From positions 166,606,053 through 166,670,052 of the forward strand of contig CM048552.1 in the NCBI GenBank assembly GCA_026413225.1: a stretch of DNA of 64,000 bases. Reading direction: 5' to 3'. Numbering within the stretch: the first letter of the stretch is position 1; each line of letters begins with the position of its first letter. A program made the translations under genes and the position numbers. Below, piece by piece: positions 48,613-60,610 of the stretch. The DNA is from Otis tarda (Eukaryota; Chordata; Aves; Otidiformes; Otididae). The notes beneath the pieces were generated by a model, which saw only the letters and a program-made list of their open reading frames with translations, did not search any database and had not been told where the DNA came from.

Positions 48613-49322
48613 TATAGAATCATAGAATCATAGAATGGTTAGGGTTGGAAGGCACCTTCAAAGGTCATCTAGTCCAATCCCCCTGAAAGGAGAAGGGACA
48701 TCCCTGACTAGATCAGGTTGCTCAGAGCCTCATCCAGCCTGGCCTTGAATGTTTCCAGGGACGGGGCAACCTGTTCCAGTGTTCTACAACTCGCATTGTA
48801 AAACATTTTTTCCTAATATCTAATCTAAATCTACCTCCCTCTATTTTAAAACCATTACCCCTCGTCCTATCACAACAGGCCCTACTGAACAGTCTCTCCC
48901 CATCTTTCTTGTAGGCTCCCTTGAGGTACAGGAAGACTGCTATCAGGTCTCCCTGGAGCCTCCTCTTCTCCAGGCTGAACAGCCCCAACTCCCTCAGCCT
49001 GTCCTCATAGGAAGGGTGCTCCAGCCCTCTGATCATCTTTGTGTCCCTCCTCTGGACCCTTTCCAACTGGTCCATGTCCTTCTTGTGTTGGGGGCTCCAG
49101 AAGTGGACACAGTACTCCAGGTGGGGTCTCACCAGGGCAGAGTAGAGGGGCAGAATCACCTCCCTCGCCCTGCTGGCCACACTCCTCTTGATGCAGCCCA
49201 GGATGCGGTTGGCCTTCTGGGCCGCAAGGGCGCATTGCTGGCTCATGTTGAGTTTCTCGTCTGCCAGCACTCCCAAGTCCTTCTCCTCAGGGCTGTTCTT
49301 GATCCATTCTCCATCTCTTTTC
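48613..49322 (-). mobile_element. CR1 LINE 3' fragment, ~710 bp
   Basis: This antisense CR1 has a long open ORF2 C-terminal stretch (48722-49324, 200 codons, including [20 protein letters not shown]). The frame then breaks near HWNRLPRPW because a short deletion removes the usual REVVEAPSL segment. Two ATTCTATG units sit at 48613-48636. It is one of the least decayed CR1s here. Confidence 0.95.
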
Positions 49323-52300
49323 AAAGGATAAATAGACTAGGCTTTACAGTATCTATGTTCTATTAGTTTTGTACTATAACATGCACTTCCTTACTGTAAG
49401 CATCTATATTATACTTTACAATAAACTTTTCTTGGATAAGATGATGTAAGTTGCCACTAAATGAAAATTGCAGCTCACTCTTGAAGTAAGGAAAAACATG
49501 TATAAAAGCATTGCCATTTCTGAAATTTTGGACAGAAAAAAACAGTTTATAAATTTACAATAACCATGTGGAAAAATAACAGTACAGATCTCAATTTAGA
49601 ATATAATTACACTTCACCATGAACCAGGACTTCACTAATATTGACGAAAGACAAAGTGTAAAATAAAATTTTTTGAATGTTTTATGGATCCCAAATGACA
49701 GCAGTTGACAGTGAGAGTTACCTGAAAGGTAAAGTAAAACCTATATGCCAGTAGCATGGCATATATTATTGGAATAATGTGGATTATATGGTAGCTGGCT
49801 GATACATATATGGGATAATTCTACAAAACCTGAAGGTTATAGCTTGTGGTAGCCTAGAAGCAAAATTAACTTTAAATAATCCTCTTTTCATCTTTTTGTT
49901 TGTTTGTTTGTTTTTGGCAGTTATTACAGGAAATAAGTTTGCAAATATAATAATTAAATAAATATCTGACAAAATTTAATGTATTTTAGGTTAGTAATAT
50001 TTTCAAAATATGAAACAGTTGAAAACTGTAAAAAATGTATCCTGCTTTTATTAAAGGCTTTCCTTTCATGTTTGATTTCTTATTAGTGGAATCTCTGACT
50101 ATTAATATTTGTCACTAGGTTTCAAAGATATTCCTGAAATATTTTTCTTTATGAACACTGTGATTACACAACTCATGTGGTTATCTAACTTGTTATGGTT
50201 ACCTAACTGAGACTACTTCAACATGTATACAAAGATACTTTCTAAATTTACTGCTAGAATTGGCAGTTTGCTTTCCACATAATTAAATTTAATGTGCATT
50301 GATCTGAAGGTATAAAACTTGTGTTTTTTTTAAAAATACAAAAATACAAAATGCTTATTTGACTAGCTGATTTACATGCAGAGAATAGCTGTATGGAGAA
50401 ATAGCAGACACTAGTTGGCAATATCATCTGTAATATAGGGAGCATATCTAAACTTCATCACGCATTGGAATTTTTCTGATACTAAGGTAATGCAGTATAC
50501 CTAGCAAAGCATCTCTCTACTTGGGAGTTCGTTGGCTAGACTTTAGAGATGGTTGGAAGGGATGAAGTCAGCATCCAAACTGCCAATATACACCTGAAGT
50601 CCTGTCTTTGAAATTTGATATTTGACTCATACCAGCACATTTAATACCTCTGTCCATTCATGGGAGTCTTTCCTCTGGTTAGAAAATTAACTGAGTATGA
50701 TTCACTCTTTTCAAAATATTGTTTAAAATATGTATGAAAATACATATTGTATATACATTTCTTTTGGATTTTCATTTATTTGTTTAGAGGTTTTATGTCA
50801 GAAATGGGAAACTTGGACTTATTGCTGATTTCAGGTAACTGAAATTCAAGATCATATCATGTAGTTGAACAGGAAAGTTGTCCATTTCTCTATACATGAG
50901 TCACTGCATAAGCGACTGAAAAACTGATAGAGTCACATGGAGATTAATCAAGAAGAAAGATGACTCTGTAGCATGCAAATCTGTGGGGAAAAAAAAAGCC
51001 CAAGTTTGTAGATAATACTCCCAGAGTTTGCAGTCTTGTCTTTACAAGTGTATTAGTCACTGGATTAAATAACAATGCAGAAGAAGAGGAAATAGCAGTT
51101 AAGTCTGCTACTTGCTAGGCATCATCATTTATATATTTTGACGAAAATGACACACACTTTTTTTTTCTTATTTCAATTTTTTTTTTTTCACATATAACAC
51201 AACTTCTATGGGCCAATCTAGAATTCAATAGTCTATGTGCAGTATTGACACGTATTGATTTACCAGTCTAAATAAACAGGACACATTGTGAAAAGCAAGC
51301 ACTTTTCAAAACAGATAGCTACTGAAATGACAACTTTATGGATCACTTATTTGGACCTACACACCTAAATTTATTAATTTCCAATACAGGAATCTAAAAT
51401 AGTAATTTTATTATCAGGCAGATTCAGTTCACCTTTGTGTCCCTAGCTCTGACTGCAGCCATAAGACCTGATTTGTAATACATTAGGTAGAGTTGCTTGA
51501 GATTCATAGACATTCTATAGTTTTCTCTGAAAGATAATATCAACAATGAAACTTTCAAAGCCTCCTCCTAGATTTGAGCATGATTTACAAAGTCTAGAAC
51601 TGTATTCCTCCATACAAAAGCCTTCAGCAATCAAGACAATCGGATCTATGACTCTACTTTTCCCCATATAATAAGGCATTATAATACATATTTTTTGAAA
51701 TAAAATCATTCCACATTACCCAAAATGAATGATAGTACCTTTTTTCTCCAGTGAAAAGTTAACATTTTAATTCTTCAGTGCTATAAGTGACTTTGTGAAA
51801 AGAAAAAAAAACATGCATCTTTTAAATATGCACAAGTTCCCTGTAATCAGAACGTCTTGTTACTCTGATCCTATAGGTATCCTAAATATATTCCTCACTC
51901 TTCTCACTGGAAGAGTCACAGGCAGAGCAAGGGAAAACAAATTCTTGTTATGTCCTTTGTTTGTCTTAAGATGTTTTATTGAGATGTGGGTACTATGCTA
52001 TTTCTAGCTGTGTACAGCTAAAAGTTATTTGTTTAGGTATCTTTCTATAGTTGATGTTTCTTTTAGTTCCTTCCTAAATTCACATCCAAACATTGCTTGC
52101 CAATGCATGAATTTATTATAATCTGTGTTACCACAAGTGATTTTTTTCCTGATATAGTGGAAGTGATATCTCACAACTTCCTCTTAACTCCTTCATCTTT
52201 TCTCTGTTTGTTTCTATTTCTCAATTTCACTATTTATTTTGCTTCTTATTTCTTCATTGTTTTTCTTTTCTGTGATGTGGAGATACTCTTTTTTTTTTTT

Positions 52301-53756
52301 TGTTGATGTATTGCAAAGTCCATTTTAGCTATATAATGCTTTCTTATTTCTGAATTGCATGTGTGATTTCTGAGATTTTTTTTTTTTTGTCTACAGGGTA
52401 CATTTAATTACATTCTTTTTTTTTAAACGTAAGTATGTAAATGTGTTTACATACTTATGTACATGTATATATAAAATCCTTGGGCAGCATACCTGATAGT
52501 TGTTGAAAGATCCCTAGTTATTCAATAATATTTACTTGAAATTAACTGAGTATGTTCTAGAAAGGTTTTATACCAAAGTTTCTCAGTTCTACTCAGTTTT
52601 CTTTGAATATTTACATAACTTCCAGAATGTTGCTATTGTCAACAAAAGACTTACCAGGGAGTTTTACTTTTGCCTTGCAGTTAGTACCTTAGAGTGGCAA
52701 TTGTGAGACTCCCAGATATCATCCAGGTTTCCTGACACCCAAGCATCCCACACAAATGAGTAAAGTATGCCATGCATTCACCCACATTTCTTTTTGGACT
52801 TCCTACACAGGAATATAGGATTCATGTTTGACTGTGATAGCTATACAAGTTAAATATGTCTTGCATATATATTAATGCAGATGTATTCAATTTGCCTTTT
52901 TTTTTATAAAATACATTTGTGATTTTAAAAATTGTTTCTCTTCAGAACGATGTATTTATTTTTTTCACTCTACAGCCTTCCAGAATGCATCACGTCTCTT
53001 CTCATCATAAGCAAAAAGAACATTTTTTTTTTTAAACCTGATTGCCTAAGAGTAGGTACCATCAAACTGTATTTAGGTATTCAAGGAAGTGGCCTGATTT
53101 TCTGAGATGGTAACACTAATGGACACTGTAAATTCATCTTGTACAGTAATAACAGGGGTTTTTTTTTTATGCGTTCTTTTATTGTTGTGACACAGAATTA
53201 TTTATATATTGAATTAATTTCTATGACTTTAAGATCAAACCCAGCATTCTGAAAATAGTAAATGTTTTTCCTGTTAAGTCTGGAAGTAGAGAGGGCAATT
53301 TTAGAAAGGCAAAAAGTCTGTTTTAAAGCTAAGGTTATCTACCTTCTTCTTTCTCTTTCAACCTCCTCTTTTGTTCTTTCACCATTTACAACCTATTACA
53401 TTTTTAATTGTGCAGCTTGCACACCTCCTGTCTGATCACCTGCCTCTTCTAGTGTCAGTTCAGCAGTTTCAAATGTAGGGTCAGCTAAACAGCTTGTGTG
53501 TACCAATTCTGTTTCACAATAGAAACCAATTCAAAACCCAGTTTTGCAGGTAACTTAGCAGAAATTTTGACAGAAATTTAGGCAGCTCTTGAGGCCAAAA
53601 AAGTACCGATAGTACTGTTACTCTTTTTGTGATGTAGAAGTATGATGGATCACAGTTGTTTTAAACAATCCCAGAGAACTATTGTTTCAATGCAGTGATG
53701 TATGATAGCTTAACACGCTCACAGCAGATTGGTCTAGTCAATGCTTAATAGAAATA
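49323..53756. other. Gene-desert DNA, AT-rich
   Basis: No gene or named repeat other than a TTTG microsatellite; long T-runs at 51172-51190, 52290-52301 and 52377-52389. Confidence 0.55.
49896..49915. repeat. (TTTG)n microsatellite
   Basis: Four to five TTTG units. Confidence 0.75.
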
Positions 53757-54014
53757 CAAGATGAAATGGCCTCAAGTAGTGTCAAAGGAGGTTTAGATTG
53801 GATATTAGGAAATACTTCTTTACTGAAAGAGTGGTCAAGCATTGGAACAAGCTGCCCAGGGAAGTGGTGGAGTCACCATCCCTGGAGGTGTTCAAAGAAT
53901 GTGTAGACATGGCACTTTGGGACACAGTATAGTGAACATGGTGATGTTGGGTTGACAGTTGGACTTGATGATCTTAGAGGACTTTTCCAACGGTAATAAT
54001 TCTATGATTTTATG
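53757..54014 (+). mobile_element. CR1 LINE 3' fragment of a different subfamily
   Basis: Sense CR1-type end reading GGTTTAGATTGGATATTAGG, then a distinct 3' UTR with ACATGGCACTTTGGGACA and GTTGGACTTGATGATCTTAG, ending in TTCTATGATTTTATG. The 3' UTR differs from the GGACTAGATGACC type of the other copies, so it belongs to another CR1 lineage. Confidence 0.85.
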
Positions 54015-54693
54015 AAATGAGAATTCAGTTATGTTGTTGTTGTTTTATGTGTTTATTTTCCCCAGTAATATCAACTTAGTTGTTGAAAGCATTCCAAAAA
54101 AACCACAACTAGCCTGTCGGACAGGCGTCAGACACGTGTGACATGTCTGCACACTTGTACACATATACCCACAGAAATATCTACCTTGGATAGGTTTCAT
54201 AATATTGTCTGCTCAGATATGTAAAAACCACATATTATATAACCCACCTTTTTTTTTTTTTTTCTGCTTCTGTGACAGCATTTCAAATAAATTTTGATTT
54301 GGTACTCATCACAAATGGCAGACAGCTGTGTAGGTCAGCTTCTGCTGCTTCTGCAGAGCTCCATACCAGGGATTACCATCAATCTGAAAAAATCTGTACT
54401 CTCTAGAGTATATAATTCTGATAAAAACATAATACTAGCAACACATGTGACACAATATTGGTCTGCTTAGTCAGTCTTACTAATTTACAAAATGGACAGA
54501 CATCATGAGAGGCATATAGATCTTTGAAGCCAGAATAACTTAATAAATATCTAACATGAATTATTTCACATTAACAAGGAACTTCATCTTTTCATTTTTG
54601 CATTGTATCTGTAATGAGGTGATTATATTAGACCAGAAAGTTTAGTAGAGAATCAGCAACTCATTGAGAAAATAACACTATAGTTTTACAGTG
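54015..54693. other. Unique spacer between two CR1 fragments
   Basis: AT-rich; nothing recognised. Confidence 0.5.
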
Positions 54694-55410
54694 TCATAGA
54701 ATCATAGAATAGTTTGAGTTGGAAGGGACCTTTAAAGGCCATCTAGTCCACATCCCAGCAAGAAGCAGGGACATCCCCAACTAGATCAGGTTGCTCAGAG
54801 GCCTGTCCAACCTGACCTTGAATGTTTCCAGGGATGGGGCATCTACCACCTCTCTGGACAACCTGTTGCAGTGTTTCACCACCCTCATTGTAAAATATTT
54901 CTTCCTTATGTCTAATCTAAATCTACCTCCCTTCTATTTTAAAACCATTACCCCTAGTCCTGTCGCAACAGGCCCCACTAAAGAGTTTCTCCCCATCTTT
55001 CCTGTAGGCCCCCTTGAGGTATTGGAAGACCGCTATAAGGTCTCTCTGGAGCCTCCTCTTCTCCAGGCTGAACAGCCCCAACTCTCTCAGCCTCTCCTCG
55101 TAGGAGAGGTGCTCCAGCCCTCTGATCATCTTTGTGGCCCTCCTCTGGACTTGCTCCAACTGGTTCATGTATTCTCCTGGGCTGAGGGCTCCAGAGATGG
55201 ACACAGTACTCCAGGTGGAGTCTCACTAGAGTGGAGTAGAGGGGCAGAATCACCTCCCTTTACCTCCCTTTTGATGCAACCCAGAATGTGGTTGGCTTTC
55301 TGGGCTGAAAATGTGCACTGCTCATGTTGAGCTTCTTGTCCACCAGTGCCTTTAAGTCCTTCTCCTCAGGGCTGCTCTTGATCAGTTCTCTGCCCAGCCT
55401 GTATTTGCGC
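54694..55410 (-). mobile_element. CR1 LINE 3' fragment, ~717 bp
   Basis: Antisense CR1 from the ATTCTATG tail at 54694 to GCCCAGCCTGTATTTGCGC near 55410. The ORF2 remnant is open for 93 codons (54923-55204) but is frameshifted upstream and downstream. The reach into sequence upstream of KNSPEEKD matches the 48613-49322 copy plus about 80 bases. Confidence 0.93.
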
Positions 55411-56371
55411 AATGTTTTTAATGGTTTTCAGAAAGTAGATTTTCTTTTATTTCTCTAGCCTTGAATCGACTTTTATATCCTACCGTACAGTTGTGACAAA
55501 AAAAATAACCAACCCTACGGATGATGAGGAAATTCAGATGTGTGAATTAAGAGTTTCTCCTTGCCATTTTCACATTAAATGACCTGTAATTGCACTTTTG
55601 GAACTAAGGAGGCTACTATATATATATACACACATGAATGTGTGTGTGTATATACGTGTGTATGTATATATATATATATACACATACACACACATTAATG
55701 AATAGGTAGGTAGACAGTCAGACAGATAGCTAGACAGACACTCTATACACATGTATGCATGCGTATATAAAAAAACAGAAAAAAAGAGTGTAGTTTAGTG
55801 TTTAGCAGTAGAGAAAGATTTTCAGAAGTTTTAAGACTTTAGAAGTTTTAGCTTTTAGGAGAAAAGCTGTGTTTGGGTAGTTTAATTTTCAGCAGTTACA
55901 ATGAAAATACTGTTCTTGAAAACATGTGTCTTCATACAATTTTATGCGCAATTATTTTCTGTCTGGCTTCTGCAGAGTTTGGGATTCAGAGCTGACCTCT
56001 CAGCAAGGCTCTGTGGCAGCCTGGGTAGTCATGTAAACAGTAATCCTCACAATCAGGAAGAATAGGTTTGTTTTTTTTTTTTTTCCTCCACTTGTTTCAT
56101 TAAAAAAATAAAATGATGAAAAAATAACACATAGCCATGAAGAGTGAAGCTTTCCATAAATAGAAATACATATTCACTTTTATATAGTATACAAATACTA
56201 GTAAAAGGTAGCATCCGTGTGGGCATCACATATCTACAGCTAAGTTTGCATTTGAAACTACTCGCATCAGCACAATTATTGGTTTTTTTTTAACTTTAAA
56301 TAATATTTCTATATGAAAGCTCATAGAACATCTGATTACAGGGAATTTATGAAAACGGAGATCTTATTAAC
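55411..56371. other. Spacer between CR1 and solo LTR
   Basis: Contains the compound microsatellite at 55617-55745; otherwise unique AT-rich DNA with no gene. Confidence 0.5.
55617..55745. repeat. Compound (TA)n/(CA)n/(TG)n and GACA/TAGG microsatellite cluster
   Basis: TATATATATA, ACACAC, GTGTGTGT, TATATATATATA, ACACACAC, then AGGTAGGTAGACAGTCAGACAG. Complementary purine/pyrimidine alternations could fold back on each other. Confidence 0.8.
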
Positions 56372-56823
56372 TGTCATAGTTCAGCCCCGACAGGGACCAG
56401 ACTACGCAGTCTCTCTCTCACCCCACCCCCACCCTGCGAGAGAACAGGGGAAGATTTGGTAAACAAAAGAAAACCAGAAGAAAAAAAAACCAAACATGTG
56501 GGTTGAGATTGAACAAAAAGTAAATTTAACAGTAATGACAGAAGAAAACAAAACAGTGATGGAACACAAATACAGTATAATGGCTTACAACAAATTTCCA
56601 CACCTAGTTTCTTCCAAGTAGCAGAGAGACTCCCTTCACCACCCTCCTCACTTATATCCTGAGTATGAGGTCAGATGGGATGGAATAGCCCTTTGGCTAA
56701 TTTGGGTAAATTAACCCCAGCTGTTAGCTAATTAGTTAACTATCCCAGCCATAGGGGCTACCAGCTTCAGTTCTCCACCCAGCTCAGGTAAATATTAACT
56801 CTATCCTAGCCAGAACCAGGACA
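56372..56823 (-). mobile_element. Solo LTR, same family as 7004-8076 (shorter form)
   Basis: The 452-bp element runs from TGTCATAGTTCAGC to AACCAGGACA, flanked by a TTAAC 5-bp duplication at 56367-56371 and 56824-56828. Read on the - strand it opens TGTCCTGGTTCTGGC and carries GAGTTAAT, TTACCCAAATTAGCCAAAGG and a TATA-like GATATAAG (about 56650-56657). It lacks most of the GC-rich middle seen in the 1,073-bp copy. No internal retroviral coding sequence is present. Confidence 0.88.
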
Positions 56824-56828
56824 TTAAC

Positions 56829-59800
56829 ATATCAGCAAAACTGATTAATTGCTGCAAGTAACACAGCAACAGACTTCTACCTGTACCTGTGAGGTAGAAA
56901 ATGGATGCACCACAACTCAAACAGTCAGCTGCCAGAAGTATAGTATTTCTAGTGACAATACTGACGTTGATACACAACAGAAAACTATATCTGGTGTTTT
57001 TAATGATGTGCAAAACAAGTGTAAAGTACTTTTACATGTGTCATGCTGTCCAGATGGTAGCCACTAGATGCAGTAACAGATAATACCATTTCTGACACTT
57101 TCCTTCTTCATAAATCATTTAGTTTCCCAAAACTAGAAATAAAGAGACTGTTAAAAAGAGGCAAGAGGTGGAGTCAAGAGTTACTGAGAATATGCGTTAT
57201 TCACTGTTTGTGAGCTGTGGATGACAAATACTGCAAATGTATTAGGAGGTTCAGGGAAGATTCAAGGAATTATTTTATCTTTCCAGTCTTTTCTTTGTGA
57301 ATGCTGACCGAGTTGATTGGTTGTGGAGGGAATTAATACATTCTGCTAAGGGACAACATGTGATTGACTTAATCGGTTGTAATTTAACATCTGAAAGTTA
57401 GACATCTAAAATCTGAGCCAGGCGTTTTAGGATCCCTTTATAGTTAATGGAGAAAAATGGGCTCCTCCAGGGATGTTTATCTATTCTATGTTATGATGAG
57501 ATTAATGACTCTCTAGAGGTGCCTGTTCCTTTCCATTAGCTATAAAGGGAACAACCATAGTGATAGTACTCCCTAGGACATGGTGAGGATATTTTACTTT
57601 AACCAGGCATTCTCCTTGGAGAGCAAAACTTGCTACCATTTTTTTCTCAAGGCTCAGTTTACTCAAGATCATGTTCCAATTTGTTGAGACAACATCCACT
57701 AAATCAGCTGGTGCGAGTGAAACTGAGAACAAAGTTTCATTGCTTCAAAGCATCTCTGTAGCGTAAGGACAACAGTTGTATTCCAGCACTGGCCATAACT
57801 GGAATATAAACACACACACACAAAAAAATCTGTTTTGAATTAAAGTTCAGCTTCTACAAATACAAATGAGGGAAGTTCAAGAGAGGGAAATGAGGACACT
57901 GTGTCTGCTTAAAGCATAGTGGTCTGGCTGCTTCCTGCACTTTCAGACTTCACAGAGTTCAAATGGGTGGGATTTTTCTTGAGGTTAGTGGCCACACCCC
58001 GTAATGTATTTACATTATTTGGCATTAGCAAATGTAGACATACCACCCCCATACTTTTAATTACCTTGTACTCCAGGTTTGTTCCAGAAGCTTTGCGTCT
58101 GTGCTATTGCAACATTGTGTGCCAGCACACCTAACATGGCTTCCTTTTCAGAGGGCTCCTGCAGAACTATGCAATAGCTCAGGCAAGGTGATGCACTGAT
58201 GAATCTACCTGACTTCAGGGTGCCTCAGGCCAATGCACAGGCCTGGCAAATCTGTAGCAGCCTATAGTCAGTCACAGCCACATTCCTCAGCTACTGCTGA
58301 GTTCAAGTCAGCTACTGCTCGTAAATACGAAATTGAATTCCTGAATTTAGCTCACTGTAGCCTCAGAACAGAGTGCCATTTTTTAGATTTTATACTTTAG
58401 TTTCCAGTTTTCACCAGCAACCTTAGTTTGTGCCTTGATAACACTGCAGAGGATCTTCCTTCCTGGCAGGACCGAGAAACCCAAACCTATCCAAAAGCAC
58501 CAGCATCTGGTGTGACCTCCACCTTCTTCTAAAATAGAGACAATCCCTCCTCTTAATACAGTAAGTAGCCTGATATTTAGAATTAAGAACTCAGGAAGAG
58601 AAAAATCAAACCAAACCAAATCAACTCATATATCTCCTTCACCAGTTTGAGCAATTAAAACTCTTACAACTCACCTGCAGGGAGAATTTTCTGGACACAA
58701 CTCCACAAGCTTGTGAGTCTAAGGGGTAAAGGGGCTGTGATGCACACACCAGGGACCAGAAATGGCTTATAAAGCAGTCTGCAACCTACTTCCTGATGCC
58801 CTTCTTTCTGAGGACACCCAAATCTCATCAAGGAGTGGACAGTGCTCGGTGAATTGTTTCAGCAGCTCACAGCCAACTCCCTGGGGCTCTTTGTGCTCAG
58901 GGCTTCCTCCTTGTCACACAGTAGGAGAAGTCCAGGGCTAAAGCAGAGACACGTTGTGTCACTAAACTGGCAGCTTCCAGCTTTGTGATGGGAATCAGTG
59001 TGGCTCCCTAGGCCTCCAAAGGCTTTTCTAGCTGAAATACTAGAAATATCTAGGAAATATCTAGGGTAGTCAATGTCAAATTCTCCTCACATATTGAATA
59101 AAAAGCTCGAATGCTTTATGCAAGATATAAGTACCACTGCAGGGTGTAGCATCAAAATACAGATGCATCCGCAGGTATCTTATAGTTGCCTTATTTTTTT
59201 TTTAATAGTTTTAATGTAGAGGGGTTGTTATAGTTTTCACATAAATATTCCTCCCATTAAAACATGAAATGTACTCTTTCATAAAGGATATGTAGAATAT
59301 TGCAAAAGGAAATAAATATTTCACAATTTTGAATCTGCCCCTCCATGAGAGGATAATAATGAATATATATTCCCAAATCCTGATGAATAGTGCATGTTTC
59401 TTAAACATAGTGGTGTAATTAGGGTTGCTCCTTCACCTAAAAAAAAAAAATGAGTGTGTGCTTTGATTGCGATCACTGTGTTAAGTTTTGTTAAAGTGTA
59501 GGTCATTGAGGACCTGCTAATCTGTGCCTAGAGGAAGGATGATTTAACAGGATCCATTAAGGTGAAATAAAATACTCATTCTAATGTAATATATAGCATA
59601 GAAATGATTAAGCATTCTCTGCAAGATCAATGGTAAAATTAACTAAATTAAGAGTTTCTTATTTGTATCAGTGATGCAATTTTATTTGCAAAAGTAGACT
59701 GCTAGATATACTCAAACGAAAAACAGGCCTTGTTATCTGGATTTAACAATGCTGTAAAGTCCTTTAAAAATATTTTGCTTTACCAAGGTTTTGAAATATA

Positions 59801-59869
59801 ATTTCAATTGAATCAATTGTCTTTGCATTACAGAAAGACAAAATTTTGCTGATGAAAAGACCGCAAGTG
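56829..59869. other. Intergenic DNA with a GC-richer patch at about 57.9-59.0 kb
   Basis: No gene. 57890-59000 has visibly higher G+C than its surroundings without CpG enrichment. It may be an old unrecognised repeat or a regulatory segment. Confidence 0.45.
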
Positions 59870-60165
59870 ACCTGCAGTGAAGAGATACACTGATCCAGAC
59901 AATCCTTTTATCGTGCTGCCGCTATTGGCAGCAGCATGTTGAGAGTGTGCTTTTATTTTGAATTTATTTGAATTAGTGAGGGTCTGGATTGCTCTGATTC
60001 ATTTAGAAGCAGCTTAGTTCCATTATTCTGGTTTATCACACATGCAGCAGGGTCTGTAGATGTCTAATCTAGTAGTTATCACACTATCTTCCTTGGCCTC
60101 TGTTAAGAAAACCAGAGCCGATTTTCAAAAGGGGATGAAGCAAGAAGCATTCTTTTTAATCTGCC
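59870..60165. promoter_or_regulatory. Candidate conserved desert element
   Basis: Unique, non-repetitive sequence of balanced composition (for example CTTTTATCGTGCTGCCGCTA and TTGGCAGCAGCATG) in an otherwise AT-rich desert. No ORF or known repeat. Candidate status rests on complexity and its position in a SLITRK1 gene desert. Confidence 0.2.
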
Positions 60166-60419
60166 TGATCTGAATTTTATGCTCTGTAGGGCAAAGGGGA
60201 GGGGCAGGGGAGGGGGATGGGAAGAGAAGAGGAAACGCAAGAAAAAGGGAAAAAAAAAAAAGAAAAATAATCTTGCTCCATTTCTTCATGGAACGACTGC
60301 TTGAGAGTTTTTGAACCTACTTTACAATATTAAACACTTTATTTTATAGCATATACTAGTTTTTTAAGAGTAATTCAGTATTTCTAGTATTATGGCAGTG
60401 AATAGTCACAAAACGTTTT

Positions 60420-60610
60420 ACAGCTTTCTGGCACCTGCGTGAAGCTGTGACTTATGAATATGCTAATGAGACTGCAACCAGAACTGGCTGGGGTTCAACA
60501 CTTGCACACAATTAGCACTCAGGCTACCAGCACTGCTGGGAGGTTGACTACAGAGAGTAATATTTAGATTGATCAGTTCAACATAATGCACTTACTTCAC
60601 AGCAGAGGCT
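60420..60610. promoter_or_regulatory. Candidate conserved desert element with octamer-like motif
   Basis: GAATATGCTAATGAG carries ATGCTAAT (60460-60467), one base from the POU octamer. It is followed by CACACAATTAGCACTCAGG and ATTGATCAGTTCAACA. Unique, no ORF. An enhancer role is inferred only. Confidence 0.25.

Noticed and set aside
55617-55745. CRISPR-like regularly spaced repeats
   Set aside because: The units are continuous dinucleotide and tetranucleotide microsatellites without spacers, in a vertebrate genome.
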